From Tessaracoccus palaemonis (lineage in GTDB: Bacteria > Actinomycetota > Actinomycetes > Propionibacteriales > Propionibacteriaceae), in assembly GCF_019316905.1 (NCBI RefSeq), contig NZ_CP079216.1, positions 2,046,001 through 2,110,000 of the forward strand: a stretch of DNA of 64,000 bases, read 5' to 3'. Position numbers and translations under genes: made by a program. The notes under the pieces are model-generated. The model was not told the DNA's origin and searched no databases. It saw only the letters and a program-made list of their open reading frames with translations. How positions within the stretch are numbered: position 1 is the first letter of the stretch; every line of letters begins with the position of its first letter. Positions 18,148 to 29,297 of the stretch are shown here, in pieces.

Positions 18148-20067
18148 CTAGACCTCGGTGACCTCGCCGGTGGTGAGGTTGATCGCCTCGCCACCGGTGT
18201 CGGCGACGGCGGCCTTGACGGCCGCGGCCAGCGTCGGGCCGAAGCCCGGCACCTCCGCGATCTCGGCCTCGCTGGCCTGCCGGAGCTTCCGCAGCGACCC
18301 GAAGTAGGTGAGCAGGGCCTTGCGGCGCAGCTCGCCGAGGCCGGGCACGTCGTCGAGCACCGATTCCACGACGTGCTTGGCGCGTCGGGAGCGGTGGTGC
18401 GTGATGGCGAAGCGGTGGGCCTCGTCGCGCAGCCGCTGCAGCATATAGAGGCCCTCGGAGGCGCGCGGCATGATGACCGGGTACTCCTCCCCCGGCAGCC
18501 ACACCTCCTCCAGCCGCTTCGCCAGGCCGACGAGCGCGATCTCGGAGTCGAGCCCGAACCGCTCCAGTACCGCGTTCGCGGCGTTGACCTGCGGCAGGCC
18601 GCCGTCGACGACGATCAGCGCCGGCGCGTAGGCGAACTTCGCCGCCTCACCCGTCGTCGCGTCGACGTGCACATCCGAGTTCCGCTCGTCGAGGAGTCGG
18701 CGCAGCCGACGCGAGAGCACCTCATCCATGGCCGCGACGTCGTTGCTGCCCTCGAAGGTCTTGATGATGAAGCGCCGGTACTGGCTCTTCTTCGGCATGC
18801 CGTCCTCGAACACCACCATGGAGCCGACGACCTCGGTGCCCATGGTGTGGGAGATGTCGTAGCACTCGATGCGCAGGGGCGGCTCGGTGAGGCCGACCGC
18901 CTCCGCGATCTCGGTCAGCGCCGTGTTGCGCGCGTCCAGGTCCGTCGAGCGCTTCAGCTTGGCCTGCGCGAGGTTCTCCTCCGCGTTGCGCACGGCCGTG
19001 TCGAGCAGCGCCCGTTTGGCGCCGCGCAGCGGCACCGTGATCGCGACGTTGGCGCCCCGCCGGACGGTGAGGAGGGCCTCCAGCTCCGGCTCGGCCTCGA
19101 CCGACGAGTAGATCTTCGGCGGGATCTCCTGGTCCTCGGCGTAGAGCTGGCGGAGGAAGGCCTCGAGCAGTTCCGTGATGGGGGTGTCGTCGGCGCGGTC
19201 GGCGATCCAGCCGCGCTCCCCCAGGATGCGGCCGTCGACGACGTGGAAGACCTGCACGGCGACCTGGCGGCCGTCGTCGGCGAAGCCCACCACGTCGGCA
19301 CGCACGCCCTCCTTGAGCACGACGGAGTTCTTCTCCTGCACCCGCTTGAGGGCGGAGAGCGAGTCGCGCAGCACGGCGGCCTTCTCGAAGTTCAGGTCCG
19401 CGGACGCCTGGTACATCTCGCGCTCGATCCGCCCGATGATCCCGCCGGTGTTGCCGCCCATGAACGAGCAGAAGTCCTCGGCGATCCCGCGGTGCTCCTC
19501 GGGGCTGACCCGCCCCACGCACGGGGCGCTGCACTTGCCGATGTCGCCGAGCAGGCACGCGCGGCCCGAGGAACGGGCGCGGTTGAAGACACCCTGCGTG
19601 CAGGAGCGCATCGGGAAGACGCGCAGCAGCAGGTCGACCGTCTCCCGGATGGCCCAGGCCTGCCCGAAAGGCCCGAAGTAGCGGGTGCCGCGCTTCTTGG
19701 CGCCACGCCCGACGAACACGCGCGGGAACTCGTCGGCCATCGTGACGGCGAGCCACGGGTACGACTTGTCGTCGCGGTACTTCACGTTGAAGCGCGGGTC
19801 GAACTGCTGGATCCACGTGTACTCGAGCTGGAGCGCCTCCAGCTCGTTCGCGACGACGATCCACTCGACCTTCGAGGCGGTCCGCACCATGGTCTGGGTG
19901 CGGAAGTGGAGGCCGGCCGGGTCGGCGAAGTACGAGTTCAGCCGCTGCCGCAGGTTCTTGGCCTTGCCGACGTAGATGACGTTGCCGAAGGCGTCGAAGA
20001 ACCGGTAGACGCCCGGATCGGTCGGGATGGTCCCGGGGGCGGGACGGTACGTCGCGGGGTCGGCCAT
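18148..20067 (-). CDS. uvrC: Excinuclease ABC subunit C
   Basis: A 639-residue dual-incision nuclease of nucleotide excision repair. The N-terminal GIY-YIG domain shows GVYRFFD and [13 protein letters not shown] (about residues 14-40). A cysteine cluster [28 protein letters not shown] follows near 150-180 (shortened here as C-rich). A UVR motif region, the RNase H-like 3' domain with IECYDISH and VVDGGLPQV, and a C-terminal helix-hairpin-helix ([21 protein letters not shown]) complete it. The ATG at 20067 was preferred over 20076 because TACTAT lies exactly 7 nt upstream. In many Gram-positives uvrC directly precedes rapZ, but not here. Confidence 0.96.
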   Translation of the reverse strand: MADPATYRPAPGTIPTDPGVYRFFDAFGNVIYVGKAKNLRQRLNSYFADPAGLHFRTQTMVRTASKVEWIVVANELEALQLEYTWIQQFDPRFNVKYRDDKSYPWLAVTMADEFPRVFVGRGAKKRGTRYFGPFGQAWAIRETVDLLLRVFPMRSCTQGVFNRARSSGRACLLGDIGKCSAPCVGRVSPEEHRGIAEDFCSFMGGNTGGIIGRIEREMYQASADLNFEKAAVLRDSLSALKRVQEKNSVVLKEGVRADVVGFADDGRQVAVQVFHVVDGRILGERGWIADRADDTPITELLEAFLRQLYAEDQEIPPKIYSSVEAEPELEALLTVRRGANVAITVPLRGAKRALLDTAVRNAEENLAQAKLKRSTDLDARNTALTEIAEAVGLTEPPLRIECYDISHTMGTEVVGSMVVFEDGMPKKSQYRRFIIKTFEGSNDVAAMDEVLSRRLRRLLDERNSDVHVDATTGEAAKFAYAPALIVVDGGLPQVNAANAVLERFGLDSEIALVGLAKRLEEVWLPGEEYPVIMPRASEGLYMLQRLRDEAHRFAITHHRSRRAKHVVESVLDDVPGLGELRRKALLTYFGSLRKLRQASEAEIAEVPGFGPTLAAAVKAAVADTGGEAINLTTGEVTEV

Positions 20068-20074
20068 GGCGCCC

Positions 20075-20080
20075 ATAGTA
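20075..20080 (-). promoter_or_regulatory. Candidate uvrC -10 box (TACTAT), leaderless
   Basis: TACTAT on the minus strand with 7 nt to the ATG at 20067. It supports the MADPATYR start. Confidence 0.45.
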
Positions 20081-20117
20081 GGCCGCAGCCCGGCGGCGCC
20101 CCGTCCCCTCCCGGGCG

Positions 20118-20123
20118 TAGAAT
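20118..20123 (+). promoter_or_regulatory. Candidate -10 box (TAGAAT), leaderless, for the 20130 membrane protein gene
   Basis: TAGAAT with 6 nt to the ATG at 20130, a good match to TANNNT. Confidence 0.5.
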
Positions 20124-20129
20124 CCGGCC

Positions 20130-20777
20130 ATGGGTATCCTCGACGACCGGGCCCCCGCGGCCGGCGCGCACACCGTCGACTTCCACTTCGACGACGCGGT
20201 GGAGCGCGAGGCGGTGCAGCGCGCCTACCGGGCGGACTTCGCGCGGTTCGCGAAGCGTCGCCGCATCGCGTTCCTGGTCAGGGTCGCCACGACGGTGCTG
20301 GCGGTCGGCCTGATCGCGATGGGCGTCGCGCTGGTGGCGAGCTCGTTCACCACGATCGCCAACGAGTACCTGGCCACCCGGCACGTCCCGGGGGCCGACG
20401 GGTCCATCTCGATCGCCACCGACGGCAGCTACGCGCTGGCCCAGACCGAGGGCGGGGAACTGCCCGCGTGCAGCGTCGTCAGCGCCGACACCGGCCTGCC
20501 GGTCGACCTCGAGGGTTGGACGCTGGACGGCGACCCGCCGCTCAGCACCTGGCGGTTCGACGCTACGGCCGGGCGCTACCAGGTGACCTGCGAGGGCGGC
20601 AACGACGGCATGGTCGCCTACGCGGCCGACTCGGTGCCCATGCTGCAACACGGCTACCTCGGGATCGTGCTGCAGGCGCTCCCGTTCCTGCTCATCGGCG
20701 TCGGCCTCTTCTGGGGCGGAAAGTTCGCCGCTCGGCGCATCTGCCCCGAGTCGATGCGCCCGATGATCCCGAGCTGA
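20130..20777 (+). CDS. Predicted membrane protein of unknown function
   Basis: A 215-residue protein I cannot assign. A polar N-terminus rich in charged residues (about 1-48) is followed by a hydrophobic helix (about 50-72). An extracytoplasmic domain of roughly 110 residues has two cysteines (in LPACSVV and YQVTCEGG) that could form a disulfide. A second helix (about 180-198) and a basic tail close it. This helix-domain-helix topology leaves both termini in the cytoplasm. TAGAAT ends exactly 6 nt before the ATG, the leaderless pattern. It lies between divergent uvrC and convergent uvrA, with no operon partner. Confidence 0.7.
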   Translation: MGILDDRAPAAGAHTVDFHFDDAVEREAVQRAYRADFARFAKRRRIAFLVRVATTVLAVGLIAMGVALVASSFTTIANEYLATRHVPGADGSISIATDGSYALAQTEGGELPACSVVSADTGLPVDLEGWTLDGDPPLSTWRFDATAGRYQVTCEGGNDGMVAYAADSVPMLQHGYLGIVLQALPFLLIGVGLFWGGKFAARRICPESMRPMIPS

Positions 20778-20790
20778 GTCCCTCCCCCGG

Positions 20791-23628
<2,838 letters not shown>

Positions 23629-23635
23629 GCCCGCC

Positions 23636-23656
23636 ATCGTACGTCTTTGCTACGTT
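23636..23656. promoter_or_regulatory. Divergent leaderless promoters, uvrA and the 23663 gene
   Basis: On the minus strand TACGAT (23636-23641) lies 7 nt from the uvrA GTG. On the plus strand TACGTT (23651-23656) lies 6 nt from the ATG at 23663. The two -10 boxes are only 9 nt apart, so polymerases would probably compete. I saw no full LexA (SOS) box here by eye. Confidence 0.45.
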
Positions 23657-23662
23657 TGGCAC

Positions 23663-24346
23663 ATGCCCACCGATCGTGCCACGTTCCCCCAGGTGGTCGA
23701 CTCGGTCCGCGAGCAGACCTCGCTCCTGCTGGGGTCCACCATCGGCTTCACCGACGAGGACTGGGCCCGCCCGACGGCGCTGAGCGGCTGGACCCGCAGC
23801 CACGTGGCGGCGCATCTGGCCGACGGCGCCATGGCCATGATCCGGGTGATCGAGGGCCTCCGGCAGGGCATCGAGCAGCGGCTGTACGAGTCCGATGCGG
23901 CGAAGCGCCGGTCGATCGAACTCGGCGCGCTCGCCAGCGGACTCGACCTGCAGATCCGCCTCGACACCAGCGCGAGCACGCTGCAGGTGGAGCTGCCCGA
24001 GCTGGAGTTCGACGCGCGCCCCGTCGAGCTGCGTGCCGGCTACCGGCTTCCCTTCCGGCGGCTGCCGCTGGCACGCCTGAGCGAGGTGGTCCTGCACCAC
24101 ATGGATCTCGCCCCCAACTTCGAGCCCCGCGACCTGCCCGCCGCCATCGCCGTCGAGCTGCTGCGCTTCCAGGTCGACCGCATCGGCCGCAGCGGCGACT
24201 ACCCGCCCCTGAAGGTCGTCGCGGACGAGGGCTACACGGGCGTGGTCGGCCGCATCGGCGACGGCATCGAGATGCACGGGCCGGCGGGCGACCTGCTCGC
24301 CTGGCTGGCCCGCGGCACCGAGTCCCCCCGCATCTACCGGGCCTGA
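23663..24346 (+). CDS. Maleylpyruvate isomerase-type (MDMPI/DinB-like) mycothiol-dependent family protein
   Basis: A 227-residue protein of the four-helix DinB/MDMPI superfamily. The metal-site His residues appear in the first half: H in [14 protein letters not shown] (about residues 41-54) and HH in VVLHHMDLA (near 145). The family includes mycothiol-dependent maleylpyruvate isomerase and mycothiol S-transferases; mycothiol is the actinobacterial thiol. No aromatic catabolism genes lie nearby, so a general detoxification transferase is as likely as an isomerase. The start has TACGTT 6 nt upstream and no ribosome binding site. Confidence 0.75.
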   Translation: MPTDRATFPQVVDSVREQTSLLLGSTIGFTDEDWARPTALSGWTRSHVAAHLADGAMAMIRVIEGLRQGIEQRLYESDAAKRRSIELGALASGLDLQIRLDTSASTLQVELPELEFDARPVELRAGYRLPFRRLPLARLSEVVLHHMDLAPNFEPRDLPAAIAVELLRFQVDRIGRSGDYPPLKVVADEGYTGVVGRIGDGIEMHGPAGDLLAWLARGTESPRIYRA

Positions 24347-24360
24347 TCCGGGAGGGCTGC

Positions 24361-24366
24361 TAGCGT
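24361..24366 (+). promoter_or_regulatory. Candidate -10 box (TAGCGT), leaderless, for the 24373 gene
   Basis: TAGCGT with 6 nt to the ATG at 24373. Confidence 0.4.
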
Positions 24367-24372
24367 CGCGAC

Positions 24373-24882
24373 ATGACGCAGCCCAGGCTCTCGAGGGTCA
24401 GCATCGCCGCCATCGTGGTGGCAGTGGCGGTGCTGCTCGCGGCGGGGTTCTTCGTCTACCAGCGCCTTGCCCCGGCCGCCGTTCCCTCCGTGGGCGAGTG
24501 CATCACCATCACAGGTGAGGATGAACTCGACCACGAGGTCGTCGACTGCGACGACGCCTCGACGTACTCCTACCTGGTCGCGGAGGTACACGACGGGTCC
24601 GCCGACTGCGCAGAGGGGATCTCCTACGAGCTGCAGTCCACGCGTGGGGACACCACGACGACGGACAAGACCGCGTGCCTCGTCCCGCAATTCGCGGAGG
24701 GGTCGTGCTACACGATCGTCGACGACTCGCTCTCCCTCTACGCGGTGACGACCGACTGCGCGGCGGCCGACTTCGTCGTCGACTCCGTGGTGAACAACAA
24801 CAACGGGTCGTGCGTGTCGCCTGCCGAGCCGTGGAACCTGACGTCCCCCGCCCGCACGTACTGCATCCGCCTGGTGACCTGA
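24373..24882 (+). CDS. Small exported or membrane-anchored protein, LppU/SCO3897-like
   Basis: A 169-residue protein with one N-terminal hydrophobic helix (about residues 10-30) acting as an uncleaved anchor or signal. No lipobox Cys follows it. The extracytoplasmic part has seven cysteines in a pattern like the actinobacterial LppU family: VGECITI, HEVVDCDD, SADCAEG, KTACLVP, GSCYTI, TDCAA, GSCVSP and a final YCIRLV. Several disulfides are likely. Function is unknown. TAGCGT lies exactly 6 nt before the ATG, another leaderless candidate. It is a monocistron between the 23663 gene and uvrB. Confidence 0.65.
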   Translation: MTQPRLSRVSIAAIVVAVAVLLAAGFFVYQRLAPAAVPSVGECITITGEDELDHEVVDCDDASTYSYLVAEVHDGSADCAEGISYELQSTRGDTTTTDKTACLVPQFAEGSCYTIVDDSLSLYAVTTDCAAADFVVDSVVNNNNGSCVSPAEPWNLTSPARTYCIRLVT

Positions 24883-24921
24883 CGGGCTTCGCCCCTCAGC
24901 GAATCTGTCGGTGCGGCGGAC

Positions 24922-24927
24922 TAGGTT
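24922..24927 (+). promoter_or_regulatory. Candidate uvrB -10 box (TAGGTT), leaderless
   Basis: TAGGTT with 6 nt to the ATG at 24934. There is no Shine-Dalgarno sequence. Confidence 0.45.
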
Positions 24928-24933
24928 GGTGGC

Positions 24934-26994
24934 ATGCGACCGATCGAGGAACTGCAGCGCCAGGTGGCGCCGCTGGAAGTCATCTCCCAGTTCTCGCCGT
25001 CCGGGGACCAGCCGAAGGCCATCGACGAGCTGGAGGAGCGCATCGAGGCCGGAGAGAAGGACGTCGTGCTCCTGGGTGCGACGGGCACCGGCAAGACGGC
25101 GACGGTCGCCTGGCTCGCGGAGCGCCTGCAGCGCCCGATCCTCGTGATGCAACCGAACAAGACCCTGGCGGCCCAGTTCGCGAACGAGTTGCGGGACCTG
25201 ATGCCCAACAACGCCGTCGAGTACTTCGTGTCGTACTACGACTACTACCAGCCCGAGGCCTACCTCCCGCAGACGGACACCTACATCGAGAAGGACTCCT
25301 CGTTGAACGAGGAGGTGGAGCGGATGCGGCACGCGGCCACCAGTTCGCTGCTGACCCGGCGCGATGTGATCGTGGTCGCCACGGTGTCGGCCATCTACGG
25401 ACTGGGCACCCCCGAGGAGTACCTGCAGCAGCGCGTCACGCTGCGCGTCGGTGAGGAGTACGACCGCGACCGGCTGCTGCGGCATCTGGTGGACATCCAG
25501 TACGCGCGCAACGACATCGGCGGCGGCCGCGGCACGTTCAAGGTGAAGGGCGACACGCTCGAGATCTACCCGATGTACGAGGAGAACGCCCTTCGGGTGG
25601 AGATGTTCGGCGACGAGGTCGAGCGCATCACCACCATCCACCCCCTGACGGGCAACGTGATCCTCGAGGAGTCCGAGGCCTACGTCTTCCCGGCGACGCA
25701 CTACTCCGCGGGAGCCGAGCGGATGGACCGGGCCATCGGCGGCATCGAGAAGGAGCTGGCCGAGCGGCTCGCCGAGTTCGAGGAGCAGGGCAAGCTGCTG
25801 GAGGCCCAGCGCCTGCGGATGCGCACGAGCTACGACATCGAGATGATGCGGCAGATCGGCACCTGCTCCGGCATCGAGAACTACTCGCGCCACATCGACG
25901 GCCGGACGGCCGGCTCCGCGCCGTCGTGTCTCCTCGACTACTTCCCCGAGGACTTCGTGCTGGTCGTCGACGAGTCGCACGTCACCATCCCGCAGATCGG
26001 CGGCATGTACGAGGGCGACGCGTCACGCAAGCGCACCCTGGTGGAGCACGGCTTCCGGCTGCCGAGCGCCATCGACAACCGGCCGCTGAAGTTCGACGAG
26101 TTCGTCGAGCGGATCGGGCAGACGGTGTACCTCTCCGCCACCCCCGGCCCGTACGAGATGGAGCGCAGCCGCGGCTTCGTCGAGCAGATCATCCGCCCCA
26201 CCGGCCTGGTCGACCCCGAGGTCGTGCTGAAGCCGACGCGCGGCCAGATCGACGACCTGATGGCCGAGGTCACGCTCCGCGTGGAGCGCAACGAGCGCGT
26301 GCTGGTCACCACGCTGACAAAGAAGATGGCCGAGGACCTGACGGACTACCTGATGGACCACGGCATCCGCACCCGGTACCTGCACTCCGACATCGACACC
26401 ATCCGGCGCATCGAGCTGCTGCGCGAGCTGCGGCTCGGCGAGTACGACGTGCTGGTGGGCATCAACCTGCTGCGCGAGGGACTCGACCTTCCCGAGGTGT
26501 CTCTGGTGGCCATCCTCGACGCCGACAAGGAGGGCTTCCTGCGCTCCGAACGCTCGCTGATCCAGACGATCGGCCGCGCCGCCCGTAACGTCGCGGGCCA
26601 GGTCCACATGTACGCGGACAAGATCACGCCGTCGATGGAGGCGGCCATCGACGAGACGAACCGACGCCGCGAGATCCAGGTCGCCTACAACACCGAGCAC
26701 GGCATCGACCCGCAGCCGCTGCGCAAGCGCATCGCCGACGTGACCGAGATGCTGGCCCGCGAGGACGCCGACACCGACGAGCTGCTCGCCACCACGTCGG
26801 GCTCGAAGAAGCCGGGACGCGGCCTCGACGCGTCGTCGATGGCCCAGTCCGAGCTGGCCCAGCTGATCGAGGACCTCACCGCGCAGATGCACCGGGCCGC
26901 CGCCGAGCTGCAGTTCGAGGTGGCAGCCCGCCACCGCGACGAGATCTCCGACCTGAAGAAGGAGCTCCGCGGCATGGTGGAGGCCACCCGCTGA
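24934..26994 (+). CDS. uvrB: Excinuclease ABC subunit B
   Basis: A 686-residue helicase-like damage verification subunit that recruits UvrC. Walker A is GATGTGKT (residues 48-55). The strand-insertion beta-hairpin contains [10 protein letters not shown] near residue 100. Walker B is VVDESH near 348, and later helicase motifs [10 protein letters not shown] and QTIGRAARN are present. The C-terminal UVR domain (about 640-680) contacts UvrC. All three uvr genes fall within 9 kb here, closer than in many actinobacteria, but on separate transcription units. Confidence 0.97.
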   Translation: MRPIEELQRQVAPLEVISQFSPSGDQPKAIDELEERIEAGEKDVVLLGATGTGKTATVAWLAERLQRPILVMQPNKTLAAQFANELRDLMPNNAVEYFVSYYDYYQPEAYLPQTDTYIEKDSSLNEEVERMRHAATSSLLTRRDVIVVATVSAIYGLGTPEEYLQQRVTLRVGEEYDRDRLLRHLVDIQYARNDIGGGRGTFKVKGDTLEIYPMYEENALRVEMFGDEVERITTIHPLTGNVILEESEAYVFPATHYSAGAERMDRAIGGIEKELAERLAEFEEQGKLLEAQRLRMRTSYDIEMMRQIGTCSGIENYSRHIDGRTAGSAPSCLLDYFPEDFVLVVDESHVTIPQIGGMYEGDASRKRTLVEHGFRLPSAIDNRPLKFDEFVERIGQTVYLSATPGPYEMERSRGFVEQIIRPTGLVDPEVVLKPTRGQIDDLMAEVTLRVERNERVLVTTLTKKMAEDLTDYLMDHGIRTRYLHSDIDTIRRIELLRELRLGEYDVLVGINLLREGLDLPEVSLVAILDADKEGFLRSERSLIQTIGRAARNVAGQVHMYADKITPSMEAAIDETNRRREIQVAYNTEHGIDPQPLRKRIADVTEMLAREDADTDELLATTSGSKKPGRGLDASSMAQSELAQLIEDLTAQMHRAAAELQFEVAARHRDEISDLKKELRGMVEATR

Positions 26995-26995
26995 C

Positions 26996-28345
26996 CTAGA
27001 AGAGCAGCACGCCGATGAGGGCGCCCGCCGCGGTGGTGGTCACGCTGAGGATGAGCATCGGCACGAAGAAGCTGTGATCCACCAGCTTCGTGCCGAGCTT
27101 CGTGGTGCCGGTGAGGTCGAAGTTGGCGACCGCGATCTGCGTGCCGTTGGCCGGCAGCGTGTAGATGCCGCCGAGGCCGCCGACCCACAGCCCCGTGACG
27201 AGGCCCGCGGGCATGCCCGCGGCCAGCCCGATCGGCACGATCGTGCGGGTGGCGGTCGACTGGCTCGTGGTCAGGGCCGCCACGAGGAACACCGCGAGCG
27301 CCAGCATGAACGGCCACTGCGTCACCTGCCCGCCGATGGTGTCGATGATGTAGGCCTCGTGCGCAGAGATGAAGGTCGCCGTCAGCCAGGCGATCCCGAG
27401 CAACGCGATGGCGGAGATCATGCCCGCCTTGAAGACCGACTGGTCCGGCACCGTCGCCACGTCCGGCCTGCCGACCAGGAGGATGAGCACGCCGACCGTG
27501 AACATGACAAGGACGATCGTCGTGGTCATCCCGACGGGTGCCGTGCCGTCACCGGATGCGACGTCCGGCCGGAGCCCGGGGAAGATCCCGAAGAACACCA
27601 CGGCCACGACGCCGAGCAGGAAGACGACTGCCGAGGCGCGCCCGCGGGAGGTGAAGGTGAGCCTGCTCGCGGCGGATTCGCCGTCGTCGGAACTGGGCGG
27701 CGCCAACTCCCCCGACGCGATCCTCGCCTGCACGTCCGGGTCGTCGTCGAGCTCTGGCCACATCCGGTTCACCACCAGGGCCGTCACCACGATCCCGATC
27801 ACGCACGCGGGCACGGTGATCGCGAGGATCTGGCCGAGGCCGAGGTTGTACGGCTCCACGTAGGTAAGCGTGAGCATGGCCGCCATCGCGGCGGAGACCG
27901 GCGAGGCCGCCAGCGCGATGGCCGACTGGACGACGGTCACGCTCAGCGGGCGCGCCGGCCTGATGTTGTTCCGGTAGGAGACGTCGTAGATGACCGGCAG
28001 CAGCGGGTAGATGATGTTGCCCGTCCCGGCCCCGACCGAGAACAGGAACGCGGTAAGGGGGGCGATGAGCGTGATCTGGCGCGGCCGCTTCTCGATCACC
28101 CGGGCCGCGACGGCGACCATCCAGTCGATCCCACCCGCCGCCTGCATCAGCGCAGCCGTGGTGACCACGGCGAGGATGATCGCGACGGCGTCGGTAGGAG
28201 GGCTGCCGGGCGCCTCGCGGAACACGAACACCAGCACGAAGGTCCCGAGCCCGCCCCACAGCCCGACCCCCACGCCACCCGACCGGGTGCCCATGGCTAT
28301 CGCGCCCAGCATGACGAGCGCCTCGAGGATGAGGTTGATGGTCAT
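26996..28345 (-). CDS. Anaerobic C4-dicarboxylate transporter, DcuA/DcuB family
   Basis: A 449-residue polytopic membrane protein with about ten to twelve helices. The family motif around FLFSVGAGTGNIIYPLLPVIYDVSY (residues about 98-122) and PVSAAMAAML match DcuA/DcuB. These carriers exchange fumarate, malate or aspartate for succinate during anaerobic growth. That fits a propionate- or succinate-forming metabolism, though no fumarate reductase or regulator is in the window. Whether it is DcuA-like (aspartate) or DcuB-like cannot be told. A ribosome binding site (GGAGAGG) precedes the ATG. It converges tightly on uvrB, 1 nt apart. Confidence 0.88.
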   Translation of the reverse strand: MTINLILEALVMLGAIAMGTRSGGVGVGLWGGLGTFVLVFVFREAPGSPPTDAVAIILAVVTTAALMQAAGGIDWMVAVAARVIEKRPRQITLIAPLTAFLFSVGAGTGNIIYPLLPVIYDVSYRNNIRPARPLSVTVVQSAIALAASPVSAAMAAMLTLTYVEPYNLGLGQILAITVPACVIGIVVTALVVNRMWPELDDDPDVQARIASGELAPPSSDDGESAASRLTFTSRGRASAVVFLLGVVAVVFFGIFPGLRPDVASGDGTAPVGMTTTIVLVMFTVGVLILLVGRPDVATVPDQSVFKAGMISAIALLGIAWLTATFISAHEAYIIDTIGGQVTQWPFMLALAVFLVAALTTSQSTATRTIVPIGLAAGMPAGLVTGLWVGGLGGIYTLPANGTQIAVANFDLTGTTKLGTKLVDHSFFVPMLILSVTTTAAGALIGVLLF

Positions 28346-28437
28346 CGCAAGCGACCTCTCCGGCGGTGATCCTCGGAGCAGGACCGCTGCGGGGCACCGT
28401 CACGGGGAATCTAGCAGCGGGCCGGTTCCCCGCAGGC

Positions 28438-29034
28438 TCAGGGCAGCGAGGCGATCGGCCCGTTCCAGAGGCCGATGACCTGGCTCGCCGTCTCCTCCAG
28501 CGAGCCAGAGTTGTCGATCACCCACGAGGCCACCGCGAGCCGCTCGTCACGGGCGGCCTGGGCCCGCAGCCGCGCGTACGCCTGCTCGAGCGTGAGTCCG
28601 TTGCGCTCCATCAACCGGGTCAGCTGCTCATCCTCGGGCAGGTCGACGACGACCACATGCCGGAAGCCGCCGACGAGCCCCGACTCCAGCAGCAGGGGGA
28701 TGACATGCAGCACGACGGATCCGACCGGTGCGCCGGCCTCCCGCTCCTGCGAGGCAACCCGCACGCGCGGGTGGATGATCGCGTTGAGGTCCGCCCTGGC
28801 GTCCTCGTCCGCGAAGATCAGCTCCCCCAGCCGGGCGCGGTCGAGAGCCCCGTCGGGTCGGAGCACCATCGGCCCGAAGCGCTCCGCGACCAGGGCCAGT
28901 CCCTCGGTCCCCGGCTCGACGACCTCGCGGGCCAGCACGTCCGAGTCGATGATCACGGCCCCCAACTCGCGGAACAGCTCGGCGACGGTGGACTTGCCGG
29001 AGGCGATCCCCCCGGTCAGCGCGATGCATGGCAT
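28438..29034 (-). CDS. coaE: Dephospho-CoA kinase
   Basis: A 198-residue P-loop kinase for the last step of coenzyme A synthesis. The phosphate-binding loop GGIASGKST is at residues 8-16. The DSDVLAREVVEPGT segment and the LIFADEDARADLNAIIHP block are typical of CoaE. The start at 29034 (MPCIALTGG) has TAGGCT exactly 7 nt upstream. In many actinobacteria coaE neighbours rpsA and polA; here a repeat-laden HNH gene separates coaE from rpsA. Confidence 0.95.
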   Translation of the reverse strand: MPCIALTGGIASGKSTVAELFRELGAVIIDSDVLAREVVEPGTEGLALVAERFGPMVLRPDGALDRARLGELIFADEDARADLNAIIHPRVRVASQEREAGAPVGSVVLHVIPLLLESGLVGGFRHVVVVDLPEDEQLTRLMERNGLTLEQAYARLRAQAARDERLAVASWVIDNSGSLEETASQVIGLWNGPIASLP

Positions 29035-29041
29035 GCGCGTC

Positions 29042-29047
29042 AGCCTA
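29042..29047 (-). promoter_or_regulatory. Candidate coaE -10 box (TAGGCT), leaderless
   Basis: TAGGCT on the minus strand with 7 nt to the ATG at 29034. Confidence 0.45.
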
Positions 29048-29059
29048 GCCGTGCTCGGT

Positions 29060-29270
29060 CGTGAGGTGCCCATCCCGGTTCGCCGAGCCCTTCGACCAGC
29101 TCAGGGAACCGGTTCGTTGAGCACTTCGACCAGCTCAGCACACCTGTCGAGGTGCCCATCCCGGTTCGCCGAGCTTGTCGAGGTACCCATCCCGGTTCGC
29201 CGAGCTTGTCGAGGTACCCATCCCGGTTCGCCGAGCTTGTCGAGGTGCCCTGAGCGCAGCGAAGGGAAGT
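29060..29270. repeat. Repeat cluster with a 31-bp tandem array between coaE and the HNH gene
   Basis: Three head-to-tail 31-bp units lie at 29146-29176, 29177-29207 and 29208-29238, differing by one base (GTGCCC or GTACCC). A partial fourth begins at 29239 and a partial upstream copy is at about 29060-29088. They are flanked by CTTCGACCAGCTCAGGGAACC (29090-29110, palindrome-like) and a CCCTGAGCGCAGCGAAGGG element (29247-29266). No unique spacers separate the units, so this is not CRISPR. Confidence 0.85.
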
Positions 29271-29297
29271 CAGCCGCTCCGTGCTGGACGGAGGCTG

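Noticed and set aside
29146-29250. CRISPR array suggested by regular 31-bp repeats
   Set aside because: Units abut with no unique spacers, and no cas gene is present.
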